Shown here piece by piece: positions 7,605-14,274 of a stretch of DNA of 21,890 nucleotides. The notes beneath the pieces are model-generated. The model saw only the letters and a program-made list of their open reading frames with translations, had not been told where the DNA came from and searched no databases. The stretch's first letter is position 1. Each line of letters starts with the position of its first letter. The DNA is taken from contig JADGEP010000010.1 of NCBI GenBank assembly GCA_016744275.1, positions 1 to 21,890 on the forward strand. The letters are read 5' to 3'. Made by a program: the position numbers and the translations under genes. The stretch is from Candidatus Krumholzibacteriia bacterium. Its GTDB lineage: Bacteria > Krumholzibacteriota > Krumholzibacteriia > LZORAL124-64-63.

Positions 7605-8777
7605 TCAATGGTGCCCGCCCCAACGGTTGACAATGAACCGTCGGGCGGGCACTTCCCATATCAGGTAGGTCAACGAGCAAAAAGCGGCGGTCAAAACCAG
7701 CAACACGGGCATGCGCGCCCAGCCCATCCGGTCGCTCACCAATAGCAGTGGCGCCATCATCACCGACAACTGCACGAGATAAAATCCATACGAAACCTTG
7801 CCCAGAAAAACGAAGGGCCGCCAGCTCAAGATGCGGTGCACCAGCCCGCCTTCAACCGTGAGCCCCAAAATCAGCCCGCCGGATAGCCCCGCCAACAGGT
7901 AGGCAAAAACGTAGGTGAGGATGCGCGCGTAACGGGACGGGTCGGCTTCCAGGGATGTCTTGGCCCCCATGCAGCCGCCAATGCCGATAAATATGGCCAC
8001 CAGAAGAACATCGGCGCGCCAACCGCGCAGCAGTTGGGCCAAATTCCAGCCCCGGTGGGCAAATGCCGTCAAAACCCCAATGGCGAATTCGGGAAAGCGC
8101 CCAAACAAGGTTGCGTGCAGCATGTGATGCCGGGAACCCATGAAGCCCTGCCAATCCGCTCCCGCAGAGACGCTCAACCGCACCAGCAATTCACCCAACC
8201 CCACCATCACCACCACTATGCCACCAACGGCCACGACGAGGCGCAAAACCCGCCGGAATGTGAGAGGTTCTTCGGCCCGGTTTTTTTCATCGGTGAGCCT
8301 CAGCAGCAAAGCAAAAAGCAACGGTGCAAAAACGTAGAAGCTCTCTTCAATCGTCAATGACCAGGCCGTAGGCAATCCGGCGTAGCGCAAATGTTCAAAG
8401 AAGCCCTGGGTCATCGAGAGGGTCACCAGGGCAGACCGATCGAAGCGGCCATCGACCAAAGCGGCGGCGTGTTCGATGGCCGCAAAGAGCAGAAAGAGAG
8501 GCCAAATACGCGCCACTCGTTTGACAAAGAAGAGCCGCAGGGAAGATTCACCGGCGGCCATTTTGTCGAAATAGATGCGGGTGATGAGAAAACCACTGAG
8601 CACGAAAAAAATCGAGACGCCAACCTGGCCCTGTTGCCAGAGGGGCATCAGTGGAATCCATTCGCCGCCAAAATCAACGCCGCGCCTGGCCGGCGGAAAC
8701 AGCCACGCGTAGTGGTACATAAAGACCAAGAGGGCGGCCAAGGCGCGCAAAGACGTGAGGGGTTTGATTTCTTTCAT
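7605..8777 (-). CDS. membrane acyltransferase, acyltransferase_3 (OafA/YrhL-type) family
   Basis: A polytopic inner-membrane protein of 390 residues resembling O-acyltransferases that acetylate or acylate surface polysaccharide, peptidoglycan or lipids. The N-terminus SLRALAALLVFMYHY has the family's conserved R-x-x-A spacing and catalytic-type His. FFVLSGFLITRIYF and RVARIWPLFLL are further hallmarks. About ten hydrophobic segments are visible, and the C-terminus has the family's E-x-P-x-R motif (EVPARRF). The actual acceptor cannot be read from the sequence. I chose the ATG at 8777 because the conserved N-terminus begins just after it. An in-frame TTG at 8840 would add 21 residues with no family match. 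The gene is convergent with gyrA and divergent from the secreted protein gene at 9007. Confidence 0.9.
   Translation of the reverse strand: MKEIKPLTSLRALAALLVFMYHYAWLFPPARRGVDFGGEWIPLMPLWQQGQVGVSIFFVLSGFLITRIYFDKMAAGESSLRLFFVKRVARIWPLFLLFAAIEHAAALVDGRFDRSALVTLSMTQGFFEHLRYAGLPTAWSLTIEESFYVFAPLLFALLLRLTDEKNRAEEPLTFRRVLRLVVAVGGIVVVMVGLGELLVRLSVSAGADWQGFMGSRHHMLHATLFGRFPEFAIGVLTAFAHRGWNLAQLLRGWRADVLLVAIFIGIGGCMGAKTSLEADPSRYARILTYVFAYLLAGLSGGLILGLTVEGGLVHRILSWRPFVFLGKVSYGFYLVQLSVMMAPLLLVSDRMGWARMPVLLVLTAAFCSLTYLIWEVPARRFIVNRWGGHH
7611..7652. terminator. strong two-part inverted repeat downstream of gyrA
   Basis: Outer arms GTGCCCGCCC (7611-7620) and GGGCGGGCAC (7643-7652) are a perfect 10-bp inverted repeat. 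Inside them, ACGGTT (7623-7628) and AACCGT (7636-7641) form a second 6-bp stem around a 7-nt loop. The structure begins 24 nt past the gyrA stop and lies within the last codons of the convergent acyltransferase gene. It lacks a T-tract on either strand, so factor-independent termination is unproven. A bidirectional barrier or 3'-end stabiliser is plausible. Confidence 0.6.
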
Positions 8778-8820
8778 GATGCACGGCAGTGTGCCACCGG
8801 GAACAAGCCAAGTAAACCCC

Positions 8821-8834
8821 GAGGTTGGAACCTC
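8821..8834. repeat. near-palindrome in the divergent promoter region
   Basis: GAGGTT and AACCTC are 6-bp inverted arms around GG, about 45 bp upstream of the acyltransferase start. The position would suit an operator in the divergent intergenic region. No regulator family is recognised from it. Confidence 0.35.
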
Positions 8835-8970
8835 AGCCAAATTTCGTTTTCAAAACAGAGCCAACCTTTCCGGGACGGCCTTCGGTCCGGGTGCACCAAG
8901 GCAGCCAGAGCCGAGCCGGGGCATTTTGCCGCGATTCCCGGCCACTTCAGACTTGAAGCCGGATTCCTGG

Positions 8971-9000
8971 TTGAAACCTTTTCCTGAAAAACCCTAGTAT
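8971..9000 (+). promoter_or_regulatory. sigma-70-like promoter immediately before the secreted protein gene
   Basis: TTGAAA (8971-8976) and TAGTAT (8995-9000) are separated by 18 bp and resemble -35 and -10 boxes. Transcription would start at about 9006-9007, on the ATG itself. No ribosome binding site precedes that ATG, which together suggests a leaderless mRNA. Confidence 0.5.
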
Positions 9001-9006
9001 CAGTCC

Positions 9007-10908
9007 ATGTATAAAAAGTCGACAATCTTCCCGAAACCTTCGGGCCAGTCGCCCAGAAATTTGGGGCGATTCTTTTTCCCAGCTGCGGCCTGGTTGCTTC
9101 TTTTGGCGGCCAGTGTTTCGCTGGCTGGGGCAAGACCCACACCCACCCTGGTCCACACCTTCAGCCTGCCTTCCGGATTGGCGGCCAAGGTCCATGCGGA
9201 TGGGTCGTTGAATATTAACGTGGGCCCCAGTGCGACACCTCTGCTGACTTCCGAAATCCTGACGCTGACGAACAGCCGCCGCAATCGTGGCCGCGTCTCG
9301 GCACCATTCACTTCGGTGGTGACCGAAGGTTCAATCGGTGGGCAACGGGGTTTTTCGGCCAACTGTGACGATGACGGCGACGGTGCGGTGGATGAAGATT
9401 TCCTCGACGGAATGGACAACGATGGCGATGGCCTGGTCGACGAAGACTTTGCCGCCATCAGCGACGCCATGGTGGTTGTGCACCACGACATGAGCCAGGG
9501 CGGCGATCGGGCTGCCCACGTGGAGTATTACCACTGGGCTTACCCGCACCTGCGTTCGACGGTCTTTCTGGCAGCCAAAGGCAATCCGGGCCTCAGCAAT
9601 GGTGGCACCTATCGCCTGGTGCTGGGCAACCAGAAATGGCGCGAAGCCTCGATTGGTGCGCGCCGTCACGATTTGGCAGGCAAGGCGGAATCTGGCCGTC
9701 TCAATGCCTTTGTGGCTCAGCCTTTGCGGCCCAATGCGGCCGGCACCTTGGCCCATGCCGAGCCGTGCGACCCGGGCACTCGCCTTTGGGTTGGCGTGGT
9801 GGTCTTGACCGAATCCCCCCGTGGCCGCGCCGTGCTGGACGGCGGAGTGCTGGATCTGCAACTGGGCGAAGAGGCGGTGGCAATAGCCGTGTGCGTGGCG
9901 GAATCCTGGTTGCAATTGAATCACATGTTGAACGAATCGGCCCAGGTGCAAGCCGGAATCACCGACAAGGTGACGGGAAAACAGGCGCCTTGGATCGTGC
10001 CGCCGCTCTGTGTGCATTGCCGCATGTCAGACGCCCCCGAGTTTTCATGGCAGCTGGATGAAGACGGGGACCTTCTGGTGAACGCGCGCATTTCACCGGA
10101 TCACAATGGTGCCTTGGACCCCGATCTGTTTCATCTGGCCGAAGCCTACCTGGGCGCGCCCCATGAAATTCTCTGGCAACCCGACGCAGGCGCGGCGGTG
10201 GTTGTGCCTTGGATCTGCATGAATGAAGGAATGCTCAACCGTTCTCACGACCTCCTTTCAGACCCCTATGCGGAAATGGCGAGTCTTCTGGACCACGGTG
10301 GGTCTGGAAATCTGCGGCTTTCTTTTGTGGCCCCAGATGCCACCCACCTGGCGGCAGCCTCTGAAATATCCGGGACCTATCTGAGCGGCCGGCCATTCGT
10401 AGCGCCGTTCAAAACGGCGCCTGCGCCCCATCCGGCCGCCGACCTCGGGAGTGTTTTTGTTGCCGAGGCGCAAGGGGCCGAGCTGTTGGCTTCCCCGGCT
10501 GACCAAGAGCAATTGCTCAAGAACAGCTCACAACGACCAACGTTGTCGCCCCAACTGCTCGAAGGTTTTCCCAACCCCTTCAGCGAAGTGATCCGGTTGC
10601 GTTACCTCGTGCCGGCGACCATGGCCGAGGCCTTTGTCTGGGACGAAGGCGAAGACCCACCGATCGGCTTGGACTTGCAGGCGGCGGTTCCCTGGCGTGG
10701 CGGTGCCCCCAATGTTTCGGTGAAGATCTACTCCATCAGCGGCCAGGAGTTGGTGACTTTGTTCTCGGGCAACCGGGGACCAGGCGATGGCTCGGTGCAG
10801 TGGACAGGCGTCGATAATTTTGGAAGACGCGTAGCTGCGGGTACGTATTTCTGTAAGCTCCAGGTGGATAAATGGAGCGTTACGCGGCGCATTGTTTACT
10901 TGCGTTGA
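9007..10908 (+). CDS. secreted protein with aspartate-rich Ca-type loops and FlgD-Ig/Por-like C-terminal domain
   Basis: A 633-residue protein of unknown function. The N-terminus has a basic region (PRNLGR) followed by a hydrophobic stretch (FFFPAAAWLLLLAASVSLAGA), consistent with a Sec signal peptide. Residues 121-147 hold two tandem acidic repeats, DDDGDGAVDEDF and DNDGDGLVDEDF, resembling calcium-binding thrombospondin-3 or EF-hand-type loops. The middle 350 residues match no family I recognise. Residues 519-633 look like a FlgD-Ig or type IX sorting-type domain: EGFPNPF at 519-525, then VSVKIYSISGQELVTLF, and a GTYFCKLQV strand before the C-terminal YLR. That domain carries an unusual insert of about 25 residues (around WDEGEDPPIGLDL). 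The start is supported by the signal peptide and a promoter immediately upstream, not by a ribosome binding site. Confidence 0.85.
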   Translation: MYKKSTIFPKPSGQSPRNLGRFFFPAAAWLLLLAASVSLAGARPTPTLVHTFSLPSGLAAKVHADGSLNINVGPSATPLLTSEILTLTNSRRNRGRVSAPFTSVVTEGSIGGQRGFSANCDDDGDGAVDEDFLDGMDNDGDGLVDEDFAAISDAMVVVHHDMSQGGDRAAHVEYYHWAYPHLRSTVFLAAKGNPGLSNGGTYRLVLGNQKWREASIGARRHDLAGKAESGRLNAFVAQPLRPNAAGTLAHAEPCDPGTRLWVGVVVLTESPRGRAVLDGGVLDLQLGEEAVAIAVCVAESWLQLNHMLNESAQVQAGITDKVTGKQAPWIVPPLCVHCRMSDAPEFSWQLDEDGDLLVNARISPDHNGALDPDLFHLAEAYLGAPHEILWQPDAGAAVVVPWICMNEGMLNRSHDLLSDPYAEMASLLDHGGSGNLRLSFVAPDATHLAAASEISGTYLSGRPFVAPFKTAPAPHPAADLGSVFVAEAQGAELLASPADQEQLLKNSSQRPTLSPQLLEGFPNPFSEVIRLRYLVPATMAEAFVWDEGEDPPIGLDLQAAVPWRGGAPNVSVKIYSISGQELVTLFSGNRGPGDGSVQWTGVDNFGRRVAAGTYFCKLQVDKWSVTRRIVYLR

Positions 10909-11005
10909 AATTGATCAAATTTGGTAACTTCAGCAAATCTAGCGAGTTGCCCACGTTTTTTTCTAAACACTTAAATTCTGGGTCTAATAAGGGGTTTTAA
11001 AGCGA

Positions 11006-11082
11006 ATTTTGGTCAGGTGAATCCCACAGAATGCCATTTTTAAAGGCCTTTACGGGACCTTTTCTAACAATCAGACCAAAAT
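11006..11082. repeat. 9-bp inverted repeat pair upstream of the AraC-family gene
   Basis: ATTTTGGTC (11006-11014) and GACCAAAAT (11074-11082) are perfect inverted arms 59 bp apart, upstream of the candidate promoter. The spacing of about six helical turns would allow DNA looping by a dimeric regulator. RNA pairing across the whole leader is also possible. Confidence 0.5.
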
Positions 11083-11107
11083 AATGTGATAGTTTTGTTT
11101 TTTTTGA

Positions 11108-11137
11108 TAGACAAGCCCCCTGGAGGCATCGTATTAT
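11108..11137 (+). promoter_or_regulatory. candidate promoter of the AraC-family gene
   Basis: TAGACA (11108-11113) and TATTAT (11132-11137) with 18-bp spacing resemble a sigma-70 promoter. The start would fall near 11144, about 70 nt before the proposed ATG. Confidence 0.4.
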
Positions 11138-11212
11138 ACATCACGTTAGCAGTAGAAATTTGTGTTTATATGCACCTTTGCGCTGCCCAAGAAGGATTTT
11201 TTGCTTGGGGGA

Positions 11213-12112
11213 ATGATAGTGGAAGAAAGACTAGAAGCCTTACAAGAGCCATGGACCAGTTTCGTGATCGAGTTTCCGACTTATCCGAAGCAAGTGGTTC
11301 ACGGCAGAGATGAGAGTCAACGGATTCTCTTTCTTTGCCCACAGGTAGAGGCCAACCCCACGGAGTTGTGCCTGGCCCTGTTTGGTTCGCAAATTCTGAT
11401 GCATCGTTTGCAGCAGGGTGAATCGACGGAAGCCATCGCTTCTGCGGGGTTCATCTTTGTCTACGCGGCCGAGACTCCCAATGCGTTGCGGAATGTCCTG
11501 GCCAAATACAAGCAAATGACCAACGCGCCGGTTTTGGTTTCCCAAAAATCCAATGTGGTCAAGACTGCCCACTTTGTGACGGAATTCCTGAATCGGGTCA
11601 CTGCTCCCGGCTTTGCGCAAGCACGGCCTGTGGGTGAAACTCAAGTATCCGGCATGCCGGGTGCTGTAATGGACCCAGCGGTCATGCCCATTCCGGGCGA
11701 CGAAGACCTCTGGAGCGAGAACCTGCCTGAAATCGTCCTGGTGGACGAAGAAGGCAATACGGTGCACGCCTCGCACAACTTGCAGGACTACAGGGCCGAA
11801 TACGCTTGCCGTTACGTGCTGGCGCATTTTGCCGAGAACATCAACCGCGACAAGATGGCTGAAACAGTCAACCTGTCGCCGGGTTATTTCTCGAACCTGT
11901 TCCGTTCCGAGGTTGGCATGAGCTTCAGCGACTATTTGATCCAGGTTCGGGTTGAAAACGCGAAAAGCCTGTTGCGACGGTTTGACCTGTCTGTAGACGC
12001 GATCAGCCGGAAGTGTGGCTTCAATAGCCTGGCCCACTTCTCGCGGACTTTCAAGGACCGCTGCGGCCTGTCGCCGCTGAAGTACCGGAAAAGCCCGCAC
12101 GCCGTTTCATAA
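11213..12112 (+). CDS. AraC-family transcriptional regulator with receiver-like N-terminal domain
   Basis: A 299-residue DNA-binding protein. Residues of roughly 200-297 form a typical double helix-turn-helix AraC domain: DKMAETVNLSPGYFSNLFRS, then AISRKCGFNSLAHFSRTFKD and GLSPLKYRKS. The N-terminal part (about 35-130) has alternating strands and helices (ILFLCPQ, FIFVYAAE, APVLVSQK) whose order resembles a response-regulator receiver. No aspartate sits at the expected phosphorylation position after FIFVY. This suggests phosphorylation-independent control, but the resemblance is by eye. A Pro/Gly-rich linker joins the domains. The start is uncertain: ATG 11213 sits directly after GGGGGA, GTG 11219 has that run 6 nt upstream, and GTG 11162 would add 17 residues. 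The gene stands alone and ends at a strong terminator. Confidence 0.85.
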   Translation: MIVEERLEALQEPWTSFVIEFPTYPKQVVHGRDESQRILFLCPQVEANPTELCLALFGSQILMHRLQQGESTEAIASAGFIFVYAAETPNALRNVLAKYKQMTNAPVLVSQKSNVVKTAHFVTEFLNRVTAPGFAQARPVGETQVSGMPGAVMDPAVMPIPGDEDLWSENLPEIVLVDEEGNTVHASHNLQDYRAEYACRYVLAHFAENINRDKMAETVNLSPGYFSNLFRSEVGMSFSDYLIQVRVENAKSLLRRFDLSVDAISRKCGFNSLAHFSRTFKDRCGLSPLKYRKSPHAVS

Positions 12113-12141
12113 CGGCTTCGGCACCGACTGCGTTGAGTTTT

Positions 12142-12180
12142 AAAGGCCTTTCCCGCTGAGTCTGGGAAGGGCCTTTTTTT
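12142..12180 (+). terminator. rho-independent terminator after the AraC-family gene
   Basis: AAAGGCCTTTCCC (12142-12154) pairs with GGGAAGGGCCTTT (12164-12176) through one G-U wobble, around a 9-nt loop. Seven T residues follow at 12174-12180. This is a textbook intrinsic terminator, 30 nt past the stop codon. Confidence 0.92.
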
Positions 12181-12223
12181 GCTCATTTGTCTCAGGGCCG
12201 ATATCCCTGAAGGGGCACAAAGG

Positions 12224-12251
12224 TTGCCTTGCCCCGCATATATGGCAATAT
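12224..12251 (+). promoter_or_regulatory. weak candidate promoter for the ABC-F-hflX unit
   Basis: TTGCCT (12224-12229) and CAATAT (12246-12251), 16 bp apart, lie just after the upstream terminator, where a promoter for the next unit is expected. The match is modest. A small hairpin, GGGCA (12256-12260) with TGCCC (12266-12270), follows in the leader. Confidence 0.3.
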
Positions 12252-12308
12252 TGTCGGGCAATCCGTGCCCAGCACCGCCAAACTCCTGTTGCTTTGAAAG
12301 GCTCATCC

Positions 12309-14273
12309 TTGGCCCTGTTGACTTTGCAGAACGCCCACTTCGACTACGGTCGCGAAAGAATCCTGCGTGGTGTGAACATCGCCATCCAGGCCGGGGTGAA
12401 GTACGCCTTGGTGGGGGCCAACGGCGCCGGCAAGACAACACTGTTGGCGGCCATGACCGGCGAGCTGCAATTGCAGGACGGCACCTGCCAGTTGATGGGC
12501 GGCGCAACGATGCGTCTGCTGCGCCAAGAGACCACCCTTGAAGTGACAAAAAACAGCGACGGGCGTCTGCGCGAAACTGTGGCCAACGCGGCCTTTGAAG
12601 TCGAGCGCGCGTTGGAATTTCGGCTCACCGAATTGGCTGCAGAAATTGCCGAGGCGCCACCGGAAAACCACCAGGCCCTGGTCAGCGAACAGGGCAAGGT
12701 GCAGGAAGAATTTGAACGCCGCGACGGCTACACCATGACCGCCCGCCTGGAAACGGCCTTGCGCGGTGTCGGCCTGCGTTCCAAAACCTGGGATACGCCG
12801 GTTGACCGACTCAGTGGTGGCGAACGCCGGCGAGCGGCCCTGGCCCAGGTGCTGTTGAGCCGCGCCGATCTCTTGCTGCTTGATGAGCCGACCAACCATT
12901 TGGATCTCGAATCCTGCGAGTGGTTGGAAGGATTTCTGGAGATCTATCCGGGCGCGGTATTGATCGTTTCGCATGATCGCCATTTTCTGGACCGGGTCGC
13001 CAAAAAAACGCTGCACCTGGACCGCGGCAAACTGGTCAGCTATTCGGGCAACTACAGTTTCTACGACAAACAGAGTGCCCTGCGTTACCAACAGGAGCTC
13101 GCGTCCTGGGAGCGCCAGCAGGCGAAGATCAAACAGACCGAAGAATACATCCGGCGCAATATTGAAGGTCAGAAAACGAAGCAGGCCCAGTCGCGCCGCA
13201 AGTTGCTGGAAAAAGAAGAGCGCCTGGAGCGCCCCACGACCGAACCGGGGTTGTACCGTTTTCATTTGAAGCCCTCGCGCCCCAGCGGAGGTACGGCTGT
13301 TGAAACCGAGGGCCTGACCAAGGGTTACGAAGGCCGTGTTCTACTCAAAGATTTGGACCTGCACATTTCCCGCGGCGATCGCGTGGGCATCATCGGGCCC
13401 AATGGTTGCGGCAAGTCGACCCTGCTGAAAATGATGGCCGGACGTGTGGTGCCCGACGGTGGCCGCCTGGTCATGGGCCACAACGTGGACCTGGGTTTTT
13501 ACGACCAGGAGTTGACGGGTGTCTCGGATCACAACACGGTGTTGGCTGAAATGCAGGCCGTTGACCCGCGGGCAACTTTGGGCGAACACCGCAGCTTTCT
13601 GGGAGCTTTTGGTTTTGGCGAAGACCTCTACGACCGCCAGGTCAGCGCGCTGTCCGGTGGCGAGCGCGGGCGGTTGTCCCTGTTGCGGCTCATCCAGGAA
13701 GGTCACAATACTCTGCTATTGGATGAGCCGACCAACCACCTGGACATCCGCAGTCGCGAATCTTTAGAGGCGGCGTTGCGGGAATTCAGCGGCACGATGG
13801 TGGTGGTGTCTCACGATCGGCGTTTCCTGGAAAAACTGGTGGATCGTCTGTTGGTGTTTCCTCCGGCCGGCGACGAGAGCGGCCAGGTGCGGGTTTTTCC
13901 CGGCACCTACGCAGACTATGTCTGGAAGAAAAACCAGGAAAGCCAGGTGGCTTCCGAGTCGAAGCGCGGCGCGGCCGTAAAAACCGTGGTCGTAAAAACA
14001 GTGAAGCCGGATGGGCCTGCGACCAAGACGCCGCTGAGCAAGAACGAACAGAAGCGACGCCAGGAGTGGATCGATCTGGCCGAACAGGCTATCGTGACCC
14101 TGGAATCCGAACAAGAGGTGACACTGGCGGAAATGGGCGCGCCAGACCTCAACAATGAGCGCCGGTTGAAACTGGGCCAGCGCTGCGTGGAGATCGAGTC
14201 CGAGTTGGCCACCAAGATGGCCAACTGGGAAAAATGGAACCTGGAAATCGAAGAAGGATTGGACAACGACTGA
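12309..14273 (+). CDS. ABC-F family ATPase (Uup/EttA-like ribosome-associated)
   Basis: A soluble protein of 654 residues with two ABC cassettes and no membrane segments, typical of ABC-F factors that bind the ribosomal E site and relieve stalling or protect against antibiotics. Cassette 1: Walker A GANGAGKT at 36-43, LSGGE at 168-172, Walker B ending D192-E193. Cassette 2: GPNGCGKS at 363-370, LSGGE at 448-452, D472-E473. DEPTNHLD occurs in both. The linker between cassettes is highly charged (around YIRRNIEGQKTKQAQSRRK). The C-terminal 90 residues form a probable coiled coil, like Uup. The subclass is not certain. I chose TTG 12309 because AAAGG lies 7 nt upstream; TTG 12294 is the alternative. 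hflX begins 1 nt after the stop. Confidence 0.92.
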   Translation: MALLTLQNAHFDYGRERILRGVNIAIQAGVKYALVGANGAGKTTLLAAMTGELQLQDGTCQLMGGATMRLLRQETTLEVTKNSDGRLRETVANAAFEVERALEFRLTELAAEIAEAPPENHQALVSEQGKVQEEFERRDGYTMTARLETALRGVGLRSKTWDTPVDRLSGGERRRAALAQVLLSRADLLLLDEPTNHLDLESCEWLEGFLEIYPGAVLIVSHDRHFLDRVAKKTLHLDRGKLVSYSGNYSFYDKQSALRYQQELASWERQQAKIKQTEEYIRRNIEGQKTKQAQSRRKLLEKEERLERPTTEPGLYRFHLKPSRPSGGTAVETEGLTKGYEGRVLLKDLDLHISRGDRVGIIGPNGCGKSTLLKMMAGRVVPDGGRLVMGHNVDLGFYDQELTGVSDHNTVLAEMQAVDPRATLGEHRSFLGAFGFGEDLYDRQVSALSGGERGRLSLLRLIQEGHNTLLLDEPTNHLDIRSRESLEAALREFSGTMVVVSHDRRFLEKLVDRLLVFPPAGDESGQVRVFPGTYADYVWKKNQESQVASESKRGAAVKTVVVKTVKPDGPATKTPLSKNEQKRRQEWIDLAEQAIVTLESEQEVTLAEMGAPDLNNERRLKLGQRCVEIESELATKMANWEKWNLEIEEGLDND

Positions 14274-14274
14274 T

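Larger units (their letters stand above)
10909..11212. other. AT-rich non-coding gap upstream of the AraC-family gene
   Basis: About 300 bp, visibly AT-richer than the flanking genes, with no convincing coding frame. It holds a 9-bp inverted repeat (11006-11014 / 11074-11082), a palindrome TAAAGGCCTTTA at 11041-11052, T-runs, and a candidate promoter near 11108-11137. A weak hairpin (11042-11062) followed by TTTTC-like sequence might terminate the upstream gene. Confidence 0.6.

Noticed and set aside
8866..8900. Imperfect GC-rich hairpin around CCGGGAC / GTCCGG in the divergent gap
   Set aside because: It requires a bulge and has no T-tract. GC-rich sequence produces such pairings often.
11086..11313. 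Small open frame with a hydrophobic N-terminus upstream of and overlapping the AraC-family gene
   Set aside because: It overlaps the conserved frame of the regulator, lies partly in the T-rich promoter region, and has no ribosome binding site.
12179..12541. Open frame overlapping the start of the ABC-F gene
   Set aside because: It runs out of frame through the first Walker A coding region and starts in the terminator T-tract.
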